Assembly: GCA_026239495.1 (NCBI GenBank)
Contig: CP110830.1
Coordinates: 992,001-1,056,000, forward strand
Source of the DNA: Spiroplasma phoeniceum
GTDB taxonomy: Bacteria; Bacillota_I; Bacilli_A; Mycoplasmatales; Mycoplasmataceae
DNA: 64,000 nt
Direction: 5' to 3'
Positions within the stretch are counted from its first letter, which is position 1, and each line of letters starts with the position of its first letter. Under the pieces are notes generated by a model that saw only the letters and a list, made by a program, of their open reading frames with translations, was not told where the DNA came from and ran no database searches. Both the position numbers and the translations under genes were made by a program. Positions 54,036 to 63,542 of the stretch are shown here, piece after piece.

Positions 54036-55108
54036 TAGACTTCTTGCGATACCTGGTTTTATTATTAAAATATTATTATAAAATATAATTTATGAGGATA
54101 TTAAATTATGAAATTTGATGAATTTAAAAATATTAATGATAAAGAATGGTTAAGATTAACAGGAATAAAACAAGATATTTTTAATAAAATGTTAGATATT
54201 TTACAAGTAGCTGAAATAGAAAAATTTAAAAAAGGTGGCAAAGCTAATAAATTATCACTAGAAAATCGATTATTGATGACTTTATCGTATTGACGAGAAT
54301 ATCGAACTTATTTTCATCTTGGAAAAAATTTCGGAATTAGTGAAGCTAATTGTTATCGCAATATCAAGTGAATTGAAGATATTTTAATTAAACACCCTGA
54401 TTTTCAGCAAGTTGCTGGTAAAAAAGCACTAATAAATGATTATTTTAATGATAAAACTATTATTATTGATGTTACCGAAACCCCAATCCAACGCCCAAAA
54501 AAAGACAAAAACAATCTTATTCTGGTAAAAAGAAAAAACACACCATTAAAACACAAGTAATTATCGAACAAGAAACCAAAAAAAATTATTGCAACAAGTT
54601 TTTCGCTTGGTAAAAAACACGATTATGCTTTATTTAAAGAATCAAAAATCGCAATTTTAAAAAATACCAAATTAATAGTTGATAGTGGTTATCAAGGAAT
54701 ACAAAAAATTCACAATAATGTTATAATGCCCACAAAGAAAACTAAGAAAAAACATTTAAATAAAGAACAAAAACAACATAATAGACTAGTTTCAAAAATA
54801 AGAATTATTATTGAAAATATTTTTGCTATTCTTAAAAAATTTAAAATTATTACAGAAAAATATAGAAATCGTAGAAAAAGATTTAGTTTAAGATTTAATT
54901 TAATTGCTTCAATTTATAATTTACAATTATTATAGTTATCATAAAAGATTTATTTAAAATTAACGAATTTGAATAATAAAATAATTTTTCGTTGTGGCAA
55001 AATATTAAATTTTTAAATAAAAGACATAATTAATTAAAATTATAATTTTATATTAACCCCTTTTTACAAATATTTGAAATTATTTTAATGGGTTATGCAA
55101 GAAGTCTA
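54036..55108 (+). mobile_element. ISA copy 15, 1073 bp
   Basis: Nested in copy 14; one base longer than consensus. Both ends intact. Confidence 0.95.
54108..54935 (+). pseudogene. ISA transposase copy 15, frameshifted
   Basis: An extra A in ACCAAAAAAAATTATTG breaks OrfB. Unusually, Trp 14 is encoded TGG (GAATGGTTAAG) where the other copies have TGA. Confidence 0.8.
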
Positions 55109-56035
55109 TTAAATTTTTAAATAAAAGACATAATTAATTAAAATTATAATTTTATATTAACCCCTTTTTACAAATATTTGAAATTATTTTAATGGGTTAT
55201 GCAAGAAGTCTAATTAATCCTGAAACATATGAAGCATTACAAAAACATATCAACTAGCTAGTGATTATCACTTATTTTTAGCTTCAGGACGATTAGACTT
55301 AATGGCAAAAGAATATTTTGCAAAATTAAAAATTAAAACACCAATTATTTCCTGTAATGGTGCATTAATTCGTGCCAGTTTAACAAATGAAATATTATAT
55401 CAACAACCTTTACCACAAGCATTAGCTCTTGCGGTGTTAACAAAGGCCATTGAATCAAATGTTGATCATATTGTTTATACTGCTAATATGGTTTATGGTA
55501 ATCATGAATCTGATCGGATTGCTTTTATGCTAAAGTATAATGCCCAATTAGATAATGATGATTATCGCATTCCAATTCATACAGAAACGGATTATTTAGC
55601 GTTATTAAAAAATAATGAAATTGAAGTTTTAAAAATTTTATTCCCTTTTAATTCATAAACTGAATTAGAGCAAGTCCAAGCGATTTATAATCCCTTTAAA
55701 GCTGCAGCTGATGGTGTTTTCTCCCAAAAAGATTTATTTGATATTCAAGCATTAAATATTAATAAGGGTCATGCTTTTAAAAAATTATGTGATTTAAAAG
55801 GGTATGATCCACAACAGTTTTCTTTTTATGGGGATAATTATAATGACCTTGAACTTGCTAAAATTGTTGGTTATACTGTTGCGATGGGGAATAGTGTCTT
55901 ATAATTAAAAAAATTGCTAATACAAAAATAATGACAGTTAGCGATAATGGGGTTCGTGAACATCTTTTTACCGAAGTATTATCAAAAGAACAACTAGTAG
56001 AATTTCTTCCCCAAGTTAAAAATGTTTTTAAATAA

Positions 56036-56150
56036 AACATTTTTTTATTTAACAAGTTGCTGCTTTTTATTATGATATAATAATTTCATGAAAATGTAAA
56101 ATTTTAAGAAAGACACCAAACAAAAGTTCTATGTTGACGGCTCTGCATTA
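56036..56150. other. Promoter region
   Basis: Contains TATGATATAATAATTTC (extended -10 type TATAAT at about 56078). No clear terminator for the dead HAD gene. Confidence 0.35.
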
Positions 56151-56318
56151 ATGAACAAAGATAGTAATAGCAAATTTGTTTTTAAAATATTAAAAATTAT
56201 TGCCTTAACTGTTGTTATAACACTTTTTATTGTAGGAAGTATTTGAGACCGCCAAATTGCAAAGACGATTGGTTATTTAAATGATAATGGTGTTGTAAGT
56301 TTATTAAGTTTATTTTGT
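56151..56318 (+). pseudogene. 5' fragment of a membrane protein gene (possibly PAP2-type)
   Basis: ATG 56151 reads MNKDSNSKFVFKILKIIALT with TM segment IALTVVITLFIVGSIW, then DRQIAKTIGYLNDNGVVSLL. The pattern FxxGSIWDRQIAKxI is like the start of mollicute PAP2-family phosphatases, which is a guess. It is cut at about 56318 by prophage/virus border DNA; the rest is missing. Confidence 0.35.
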
Positions 56319-56526
56319 GTAAATTGTACTATGAAGTGTAGCAATTTTTATATGAATGAAAATCTTAGTTTTAAGCTTAATATTTAATTTTAGTAATTAA
56401 TTAACGAAAATAAGCCATAAAATAAAAGATATTTTTGCTTTAATTTTTATAACAGATCTTTAAAAATTTAAAAATCTTTATTTTATAGTTCATAAAGTGC
56501 TACATTTGCATTTACAATTTACATTG
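56316..56526. repeat. Imperfect inverted repeat at prophage border
   Basis: GTGTAAATTGTACTATG (56316 onward) and, inverted, GCATTTACAATTTACAT (to 56526), each followed inward by TGTAGCA. About 210 bp, no gene inside. Possibly a mini-element or the att-proximal border of the prophage. Confidence 0.45.
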
Positions 56527-56789
56527 AGATAAAGGCGTCCTGTGCGATGAACCGACAAAAAACAATTCTTGTGAGATTGTTTTTTTTATTTTTATATTAA
56601 AAAACATAAATTTATTTGCATTATTCATCGGATAGTATCTTTAAATTTAGAATTTTTATCATAAAAACAGATATTATTCTGTTTTCCCCACACAAAATAA
56701 AAGATATTTTTATAAATTTCCTTTTAAATAAAGATATTATCCAATGAATAATGCAGCCCCTAAAACTTAATATTTTTTAATGCTTAAAA
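56527..56789. other. Non-coding prophage border with paired repeat
   Basis: Holds virus-type string GGCGTCCTGTGCGATGAACC with a T-run, then GATAGTATCTTT (56633-56644) and inverted AAAGATATTATCC (56731-56743) within a longer imperfect pair (ATTATTCATCGGATAG / CCAATGAATAAT). It corresponds to 12186-12396 next to the first copy. Confidence 0.5.
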
Positions 56790-56933
56790 ATGGATAACCC
56801 ATCTATGGCACGAAGTCTTAAAGAAAGTGTGAAAGCGACTGGATTTATTCTCCTATTTATTTCTTTAATTGTCGGCAAGATTAATCACTTGCGAAATGTC
56901 AGAGCATGTGTTTTTTTTTGCTTGTTTTCATAA
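56790..56933 (+). CDS. Small phage membrane-like protein (MDNPSMARSLKES, about 47 aa)
   Basis: ATG 56790 reads MDNPSMARSLKESVKATGF, hydrophobic ILLFISLIVGKI, then HLRNVRACVFFCLFS and TAA. The T9 run after GTG is two bases longer than in copy 1 and cuts the Lys-rich tail, so this form is probably truncated from an original of about 76 aa. Function unknown. Confidence 0.45.
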   Translation: MDNPSMARSLKESVKATGFILLFISLIVGKINHLRNVRACVFFCLFS

Positions 56934-57261
56934 AAAGAGTTATGTTAAACCAAAAAAAAATATTGGACACTAAAAAAACAAGAGGGTTGGAGCTTAAAAA
57001 GGTTATTTTCTTTATATAAAGTTGTCTAGGGATGGATGAAGCATAATTAATAACTGGGTAAATTTTTTTTACTTCCGTTGGGGATAAACTCTGTTTAAAT
57101 ATAGAATTTTAGTATCGCCACCACTCATCCCCAAAGTGAGGCGGATGGCAAATTAAGCTAATTAAATCAAAATACAAATATTATTACTAAATATCAAAAT
57201 ATTAACCAACAAAGGGATTTTCTGTTTATTTAAAAAAATAAAAAGAAAGGAATAAAATATT
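56934..57261 (+). other. Early-module leader, mostly non-coding
   Basis: Starts with the decayed tail of the preceding gene (KKTRGLEL frame), then an A+T-rich leader with the GC-rich hairpin at 57117-57149 and TATTAACCAACAAAGGGATT. No other gene seen; AAAGAAAGGAATAAA is the ribosome site of the next gene. Confidence 0.4.
57117..57149 (+). promoter_or_regulatory. GC-rich hairpin leader (prophage copy 2)
   Basis: GCCA CCACTCATCCCCAAAGTGAGG CGGATGGC: outer GCCA/TGGC and inner CTCA/TGAG pairs. It shares AAAGTG-GGCGGATGGC with the other three prophage leaders. Confidence 0.4.
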
Positions 57262-57546
57262 ATGCAAAAATATAAAAGTAAATATATCAATAAAACTTGA
57301 AATGAAATAACAACATAATTTGATTGAGTTAATTGTAAGCACGTTGATTGTCGTATTTCGCACCATAAAAATCATTATGATTTACAGTGTTTAGAATGAG
57401 CAAAAATGTATTTAAATTTATTTGAAGATAAATGATATTTTATTAACTAATATATGCAACATTACAAAATTAACGATATTTTAGATTTGGCTACAGATGG
57501 TTGAAAAATATTACAAATTGACAAAAAAATAAACCAAATAAATTAA
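57262..57546 (+). pseudogene. Phage Cys/His protein (MQKYKSK family), two nonsense codons
   Basis: ATG 57262 reads MQKYKSKYINKTWNEITT, TAA, FDWVNCKHVDCRISHHKNHY, DLQCLEWAKMYLNLFEDKW, TAA, YMQHYKINDILDLATDGWKI, ending NQIN. Full length 94 aa, and it shows the uninterrupted layout of the gene split by ISA at 10.3-11.4 kb. Confidence 0.6.
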
Positions 57547-57992
57547 AATATATTATTGTAATTGACCCCACCGGAAATGGACAAACTGGTATTATTATTT
57601 ATAATGTTTTACAAAAGAAAATAATTAATAATATTAACTTTCATTCTAAAAATTAAGATGAAGCAATAAATAATATCTATTTAATATTAAATGAACTTAA
57701 AAATAAAACTTATTCTTATTTAAATAAAGTTATTGTAATAATTGAATATTATCAGATTCATAAGGGTTTAAAAATAAAAAATCCATTATCTACTCCTAAA
57801 TTTATTGGTGGCTTAAAATTTTTATGCAAATATCTATTTAATTTAAAATATATTTTACAATCACCAGTCATTAAGAAAAATTATATTTATAAAGGAAATG
57901 TTAAAATGTCAGAGCACGAACACGATGCATGAAAAAATTTACAGTATTTTTTAGCAAAAGGAGTTGATAAAAATGTCACAAACAAAAAGTAA
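57501..57992 (+). pseudogene. RuvC-like phage resolvase, nonsense mutated
   Basis: TTG 57501 corresponds to the ATG of copy 1 (KNITNWQKNKPNKLKYIIV). IDPTGNGQTGIIIYN, TAA in frame after FHSKN (57653-57655), VIVIIEYYQIHKG (the acidic residue after the catalytic Glu is Tyr here), FIGGLKFLCKYL, EHEHDAWKNLQYFL. 163 aa long if the stop is ignored. Overlaps the upstream gene by 46 nt and the next by 20 nt. Confidence 0.6.
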
Positions 57993-58374
57993 TTTATCTA
58001 AAACAACAATCACTACTAATAAAATAAAAACAAAAAGTAAAAGGGTTAATAAATTAGAATTAACTGTTAGATTACATGAAAAACCGATTAAAAATAAAAT
58101 TAAGGCCTTGGTTGCCGGCGGTGTTGAAGCTGACGCTTGTTCGGTAAAATGTCAATGAGAAGGATTAAATTATTCAACATTATCAATATATAACCCATTA
58201 GTTGTATCTTCGTTTTTTAAATTAAAAAAAGATGATGAGATAAAAATAAAGTGTTCTGTATTTAATCAGTTAAATGTAAAAACTAAACGCTATTTTTTAT
58301 CTTTTAGAGTAGATAGTTTTGAAATTATACAAAAAGCGATTAGAAAAAGAGCAAATACAAATATTAAAAAATAG
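57973..58374 (+). CDS. Small phage protein (MSQTKSN family, 133 aa)
   Basis: ATG 57973 behind AAAGGAGTTGATAAAA; open to TAG 58374. Lys/Thr-rich N-terminus (TKSNLSKTTITTNKIKTKSK), then ALVAGGVEADACSVKCQWEG and beta-type C-terminal half (STLSIYNPLVVSSFFKLKKD, RYFLSFRVDSFEIIQKAIRK). The intact version of 9376-9774. Stop codon TAG is fused with the GGAGG site of the next gene, so expression is coupled. Unknown role in head assembly. Confidence 0.6.
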
Positions 58375-58383
58375 GAGGAAAAA

Positions 58384-58842
58384 ATGGCATTAAAAAATGT
58401 AAAATATGTTCTTATTTATGAAAATAATGAACCTATTAAAAATAAATATGGTAGTTTATATATTAAAACTGCTGAAATTATTTTAGAAAATACTGTTGAA
58501 GTAGAAGAATTTAATGCAAGTAATTTAGAAAATAATAATCAGCAAATCAACGAACTACAAACAAAAAATACTGAATTAACTTCACAAATTGAACAACAAA
58601 CAATTCAATTAAAACAAATTGAAGGAATTGACTTTATTAATTCTTTAATTGATAATGAAGAATTTAAAAATGTTTTATTAAAGTCTTATGATATTACTGA
58701 TGATATTGAAATCATTAAATCACAATTGCAAAGTGTTTATGATGAATTAATTAAGGTACAAACAGTTAATACTGATGGCGTACCAAAAGTAAAAAATAAA
58801 GAAAACTATATTTTAGATATAGAAAATGTATTTAATAAATAG
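58384..58842 (+). CDS. Scaffold-like coiled-coil phage protein (152 aa)
   Basis: MALKNVKYVLIYENNEPIKN; acidic, with a central coiled coil (NQQINELQTKNTELTSQIEQ, QQTIQLKQIEGIDFINSL) and helical C-terminus ending ENYILDIENVFNK. Intact, unlike its copy at 8978. Directly before the capsid candidate, where scaffolds normally lie. 9 nt spacing from the previous stop. Confidence 0.6.
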   Translation: MALKNVKYVLIYENNEPIKNKYGSLYIKTAEIILENTVEVEEFNASNLENNNQQINELQTKNTELTSQIEQQTIQLKQIEGIDFINSLIDNEEFKNVLLKSYDITDDIEIIKSQLQSVYDELIKVQTVNTDGVPKVKNKENYILDIENVFNK

Positions 58843-59088
58843 AAAGAAGGAATTAAATTATGGCACAAAAACCACAAAGAATTTTCGGAGATATTGCTAA
58901 TCAAGCAACACAAAGAGACCGAGAAACATTTGAACAATGATATTTACAAACTTATCAACAAAAATTAGGTTGATAGGCATTATTTGCGTTCAAAGAAGCT
59001 AATAAATTTGTTTTAACATATAAAAGAAAGAAAAATATTAAATACAATAGACTTCTTGCGATACCTGGTTTTATTATTAAAATATTAT

Positions 59089-59221
59089 TAGATTTCTTGC
59101 GATACTTGGTTATTTATTCTTAAAAAGCAATTAAAATTTTTAAAAATGCTTATTTTAAATTTTAATTTAAATTTTTTAATTTGTAATTTTATTTGTTTTT
59201 GTTAGTATCGCAAGAAGTCTA
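59089..59221. mobile_element. 133-bp MITE-like element inside ISA
   Basis: Ends TAGATTTCTTGCGATACTTG and, inverted, TAGACTTCTTGCGATACTAA, so it uses ISA-type terminal repeats, with its own A+T-rich core (AAAGCAATTAAAATTTTTAA) and no coding capacity. TA is duplicated. Confidence 0.8.
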
Positions 59222-59253
59222 TTATAAAATATAATTTATGAGGATATTAAATT

Positions 59254-60080
59254 ATGAAATTTGATGAATTTAAAAATATTAATGATAAAGAATGATTAAG
59301 ATTAACAGGAATAAAACAAGATATTTTTAATAAAATGTTAGATATTTTACAAGTAGCTGAAATAGAAAAATTTAAAAAAGGTGGCAAAGCTAATAAATTA
59401 TCACTATAAAATCGATTATTGATGACTTTATCGTATTGACGAGAATATCGAACTTATTTTCATCTTGGAAAAAATTTCGGAATTAGTGAAGCTAATTGTT
59501 ATCGCAATATCAAGTGAATTGAAGATATTTTAATTAAACACCCTGATTTTCAGCAAATTGCTGGTAAAAAAGCGCTAATAAATGATTATTTTAATGATAA
59601 AACTATTATTATTGATGCTACCGAAACCCCAATCCAACGCCCAAAAAAAGACAAAAACAATCTTATTCTGGTAAAAAGAAAAAACACACTATTAAAACAC
59701 AAGTAATTATCGAACAAGAAACCAAAAAAATTATTGCAACAAGTTTTTCACTTGGTAAAAAACACGATTATGCTTTATTTAAAGAATCAAAAATCGCAAT
59801 TTTAAAAAATACCAAATTAATAGTTGATAGTGGTTATCAAGGAATACAAAAAATTCACAATAATGTTATAATGCCCACAAAGAAAACTAAGAAAAAACAT
59901 TTAAATAAAGAACAAAAACAACATAATAGACTAGTTTCAAAAATAAGAATTATTATTGAAAATATTTTTGCTATTCTTAAAAAATTTAAAATTATTACAG
60001 AAAAATATAGAAATCGAAGAAAACGATTTAGTTTAAGATTTAATTTAATTGCTTCAATTTATAATTTACAATTATTATAG
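59254..60080 (+). pseudogene. ISA transposase copy 16, nonsense mutated
   Basis: Glu codon in KLSLENRLL is TAA; otherwise consensus length. Confidence 0.8.
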
Positions 60081-61228
60081 TTATCATAAAAGATTTATTT
60101 AAAATTAACGAATTTGAATAATAAAATAATTTTTCGTTGTGGCAAAATATTAAATTTTTAAATAAAAGACATAATTAATTAAAATTATAATTTTATATTA
60201 ACCCCTTTTTACAAATATTTGAAATTATTTTAATGGGTTATGCAAGAAGTCTAATGAAGATTTAGGTGCAAATTGTCAAGTATTTAATACTGATGATAAA
60301 TTATTAAATTATTCAGAAGTAGAATTTGATGATGGAATTGTTTAATTATATACAATTTTAACTTTTTCTCGTAAATTAGAACCTGTAGAAAGTGATTTTA
60401 ATCCTAATCTTTGGGCCGCCGATATTGAGCAAGCAATGGATACTGAGGTTGCTTATAAACGCAATAAAATTTTAGAAATTATTAATAAAGGAATAGTTAC
60501 AGCTATTCAAAGGAAAAAAGCAGATGATACAAATGCATTACAAATCCACGATGAAATCATAGATAAAATATATGAAAATGGCTTTACTCCATCAGAAACA
60601 ATTGTCTTGGGTTCGGCTTATTTTATTCGTGTAATTCGTAATAAATTACAGTTACAACTTGGAGCAAATGACCAAATAAACAGTGTAGTCACAACAAGTG
60701 GCGCAATGAAAACTGTTTAAGGAACAACATACTATATGGCTCCTAAAAAATTACCAATTATTAATAAAGATGATTCAGAAGGAACAATTATTTTATTATC
60801 ATATGGTGTTAATGCAATTGCCTTTAAATTTAGCAAAAAATATGACCCGCTTATTTTACGCAAAAAAGACCATACTCCGTTAAGAGTTGGTGCTGCTGCG
60901 TTAGGTTAAGAGAATTATTGAAAATATTGTTACAAAAATTGATATTAGTAAAATTAATAAAATTAGATAAACCAACTATAGATGTTACAGAATCAACAAA
61001 AGCAACATCAGAGCAGATAAACCACAATTTAAAGATGTTGTTTTAAAAGCGTTAAAAGCCGTAAATAGTTCTTTAACTGAAGGTGATTTTGATTACTTCA
61101 TTGAAATTAAAGGTGAAGATTGACCAATCAATATTACAAATTATAAAACTGTTTCTGTTCAAATTTAAGGTGAAAATAACGCTACTGGTCAAACAAATCC
61201 GATTGATGTTAAAATTAAAAATTCTTAA

Positions 61229-61253
61229 TAGTACTAAAAAAATAGTACTTTTT
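61229..61253 (+). terminator. Hairpin terminator after capsid copy 2
   Basis: AGTACTA-AAAAAA-TAGTACT followed by TTTT; same as at 7636-7660. Confidence 0.6.
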
Positions 61254-61265
61254 CGTTTGATAAAT

Positions 61266-61776
61266 ATGCCAATTGGAACAAGCAAAACTGCTCTGATTTA
61301 TCCTGTTAAAAAAATCCAACTAAATTGTCAATCCAACAACAAGAAAAAATTTTTGGTTTACAGTTATTATAATTTTTAGGAATTCAATTTTTAGCACTTT
61401 GTTTATCAGTTTTAACTGGTGGTATTGCTTCGGCTCTTGGTCTTGGTGCGGGATTATCTAATTTTGCCGCAGCATTTATATAGTTTGGAGTAGAAACAGC
61501 AACCGATTTTGCCGTAAATCAAATATATGATAAATTAACATCAGAAGTGACAGCAAAAAGTACTGCCTTAAATTTGTTACCAGCAATTGGTGGAATTGGT
61601 AAATTAACGCGTGCAGCACGAACAACTAGAATTTTAAAATTAGCCAAAGAAACTAAATTGCTTGAAAAATTAGGTGTAATAACCGCTAATAACTTAGAAG
61701 TTGTTGTAAGACAATTTACAGGTAAAAATATTTTATCTGATAAATTAATATTTGATTTTACAAAGCAGGCTAATAA
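61266..61776 (+). pseudogene. Hydrophobic phage virion protein copy 2, truncated by ISB
   Basis: ATG 61266 (MPIGTSKTALIYPVKK), frame change at the A7 run, then KLSIQQQEKIFGLQLL, TAA, FLGIQFLALCLSVLTGG, ASALGLGAGLSNFAAAFI, TAG, then SALNLLPAIGG-type sequence and RAARTTRILKLAKETKLLEK up to FTKQANN, where ISB is inserted. Matches 6355-7624 closely. Confidence 0.6.
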
Positions 61777-62703
61777 TAGACTTCTTGCATAACCTAATCT
61801 AATTATTTTAAAATTCCTATAAAATATTTTTAAATTAAAATAGAAATTATAGGAGATTAAAATTATGAAATTTGATAAATTTAATTTTATTAATGATAAA
61901 GAATTATTGCGATTAACCAGAGCAAAAAAGATAATTTTAATAAAATGTTAAATATTTTACAAGTAGCTGAAATAGAAAAATTTAAAAAAGGTGGCAAAAC
62001 TAATAAATTATCACTAGAAAATCGGCTACTGATGACTTTATCGTATTGACGAGAATATCGGAATTATTTTCATCTTGCTAAAAGTTTTGATATTAGTGAA
62101 TCTAGTTGTTATCGCAATATCAAGTGAATTGAAGATATTTTAGTTAAACACTCTGATTTTCAACAACTCGCTGGTAAAAAATCACTAATAAATGATTGTT
62201 TTAATGATAAAACTATTATTATTTATGTTACCGAAACCCCAATCCAACGCCCAAAAAAAGACAAAAACAATCTTATTCTGGTAAAAAGAAAAAACACACC
62301 ATTAAAACACAAGTAATTATCGAACAATAAACCAAAAAAATTATTGCAACAATTTTTTCGATTGGGAAAAACATGATTGTGCTTTATTTAAAGAATCAAA
62401 AATCTCAATTTTAAAAAATACCAAATTAATAGTTGATAGTGGTTGTCAAGGAATTCAAAAAATTCACAATAATGTTCTAATACCTACAAAAAAACAAAGA
62501 AAAACCCTTTAAATAAAGTACAAAAACAACTTAATAGAATAGTTTCAAAAATGAGAATTATTATTGAAAATATTTTTGCTATTCTTAAAAAATTTAAAAT
62601 TATTACAGAAAAATATCGTAATCGAAGAAAACGATTTAGTTTAAGATTTAATTTAATTGCTTCAATTTATAATTTGCAGTTAGCATAGAAGATTTATTTA
62701 AAA
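61777..62703 (+). mobile_element. ISB copy, right end missing
   Basis: Left end TAGACTTCTTGCATAACCTA; sequence diverges from ISB after TTTATTTAAAAT (62703), 15 bases past the transposase stop region, and virus/phage DNA follows. Confidence 0.85.
61865..62688 (+). pseudogene. ISB transposase, decayed
   Basis: MKFDKFNFINDKELLRLTRA, then frame breaks. First Asp region reads IIIYVTETPI (Asp replaced by Tyr), nonsense in EQ-TKK, frame change near TTCGATTGGG. Dead. Confidence 0.8.
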
Positions 62704-62730
62704 TGTAGAATAAAGGATGAAGTAGGAAAA

Positions 62731-62757
62731 AACAACTCTTATTAAGGGTTGTTTTTT
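62731..62757 (+). terminator. Hairpin terminator
   Basis: AACAACTCTT-ATT-AAGGGTTGTTTTTT: 10-bp stem with one mismatch and T-run, upstream of the zinc-finger remnant. Confidence 0.65.
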
Positions 62758-62793
62758 ATTTGAAATAAAACACCCCCAAAAAAGGAGGTAATT

Positions 62794-63023
62794 ATAATTA
62801 AACAACAAAAAATATGTGATGTTAATGATTGTTATAAAGTAATAACATTAATTACCGAAAAATTTTTATCAAATAAAGTTTTATGAACTTGTGAAAAACA
62901 CAAATATTTATTGAATAAAGTAAAAGGTAAAAAAAGCAATTTTATCAGAAACTGGAAAATTCAAAAATTATCTTTGATTTAGAAACTGGTTTTTTAAAAC
63001 TTTGATTTTATAAAACAACTTAA
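62794..63023 (+). pseudogene. Phage zinc-finger-like protein, second copy
   Basis: AAGGAGGTAATT is followed by ATAATT where copy 1 has ATG. KQQKICDVNDCYKVITLITE, FLSNKVLWTCEKHKYLLNKV, frame change at an A-run, then FYQKLENSKIIFDLETGFLK and LWFYKTT with TAA 63021-63023. Same C-x4-C ... CxxH pattern as 35526-35764. Confidence 0.5.
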
Positions 63024-63412
63024 TGCATAGTGGGACAGTTATTTTAAATAAATAAGTGCTTCTATAAGAACATGAGTATTAACTCATTACCACAGCCGTC
63101 CGAGGTAAGTACTGAAATAGTGTATGAGGAAAAATGTAAATCGGCGTTGGTTGTAAGAACAACTAAACGATAGTCGTTATAAGTCCAAGGTTAATATCAA
63201 ACTACAATAAACATATAGATAAAGACTTTATAAATAAATTTGCGATTAGCATTAGGCTCTTCAAGGTACAAGTGAATTTATTTTAAAAACTGAACGCTTT
63301 TACCTTAAATGGTGCGGATGAAGAGGTAAATATATACGGCGTAACAAATTTACAAACAACTACAAAATGTAGAACATTGTAGTACTTTGTAGTTAATTGT
63401 AAATGTTAGCAC

Positions 63413-63445
63413 CGCCACCGCGCACCCCTAGTGAAGCGTATGGCG
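63413..63445 (+). promoter_or_regulatory. GC-rich hairpin leader (prophage copy 4)
   Basis: CGCCA-C-CGC GCACCCCTAGTGAA GCG-TA-TGGCG: eight base pairs with two small bulges, followed by TAGTAAATAAATAG. It is the best paired of the four related hairpins. Confidence 0.5.
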
Positions 63446-63481
63446 TAGTAAATAAATAGATAAATATTTATATAACTAATT

Positions 63482-63524
63482 CTCGCTTTGGCACTTTCAC
63501 TTGGGAGTGAGTGCCAGCGAGTTA
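63482..63524 (+). promoter_or_regulatory. Second GC-rich hairpin before the Cys/His gene
   Basis: CTCGCT TT GGCACT TT CACT - TGGG - AGTG A GTGCC AGCGAG: a long paired stem ending 18 nt before the ATG at 63543 and just ahead of the AGGAGG site. In the copy at 35040-35090 the sequence is kept but pairing is weaker. Confidence 0.45.
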
Positions 63525-63542
63525 AAACTAGGAGGAATTATA

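Larger units (their letters stand above)
53067..55212 (+). mobile_element. ISA copy 14, carrying copy 15
   Basis: Left part 53067-54035 and right end 55109-55212, separated by complete ISA copy 15, which inserted at AATAT-TA in the 3' non-coding part. TA duplication at both levels. Confidence 0.95.
52995..56035 (+). pseudogene. Cof-type HAD hydrolase split by two nested ISA copies
   Basis: ATG 52995 reads MNLVKKYPYVITDLDGTIAG (motif I) and is cut at GKGYI by ISA at 53067. It resumes at 55213 as INPETYEALQKHI, breaks, then DYHLFLASGRLDLMAKEYFA (motif II), IISCNGALI, FPFNS with TAA, then LNINKGHAFKKLCDLKGY and FYGDNYNDLELAKIVGY (motif IV), another TAA, and DNGVREHLFTEVLSKEQLVE. Third gene of the yqeG-yqeH unit. 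IS insertion plus a frameshift and two nonsense codons. Confidence 0.8.
59048..60253 (+). mobile_element. ISA copy 16 with nested 133-bp mini-element
   Basis: ISA left end 59048, right end 60253, TA duplication in the capsid gene. A 133-bp insertion (59089-59221) in its left non-coding end explains the extra length. Confidence 0.93.
58861..61227 (+). pseudogene. Major capsid candidate copy 2, IS-interrupted and decayed
   Basis: ATG 58861 (MAQKPQRIFGDIANQATQRD), TAG after KLGW, IS at 59048-60253, then VFNTDDKLLNYSEVEFDDGI, the same TAA as in copy 1 (60343-60345), DTEVAYKRNKILEIINKGIV, TAA after SGAMKTV, KKLPIINKDDSEGTIILLSY, RVGAAALG then TAA and an internal deletion, ending SLTEGDFDYFIEIKGEDWPI and IDVKIKNS. 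Clearly homologous to 7661-8887 over the whole length and non-functional. Confidence 0.65.
63024..63540 (+). ncRNA. Conserved non-coding leader of prophage early module (copy 4)
   Basis: Colinear with the reverse complement of 35024-35525 over about 500 bp, with shared blocks GCATTAGGCTCTTCAAGG, AGTGAATTTATTTTAAAAAC, GTAGTAAATAAATAGATAAA and CTTATATAACTAATTCTC. A 40-bp block of copy 3 is missing here. No open frame of note; contains hairpins at 63348-63404, 63413-63445 and 63482-63524. Regulatory or structural RNA, or an origin; inference. Confidence 0.35.

Noticed and set aside
61083-61379. Plus-strand frame through the end of the capsid copy and into the next gene
   Set aside because: Crosses a conserved terminator and is out of frame with both conserved proteins.
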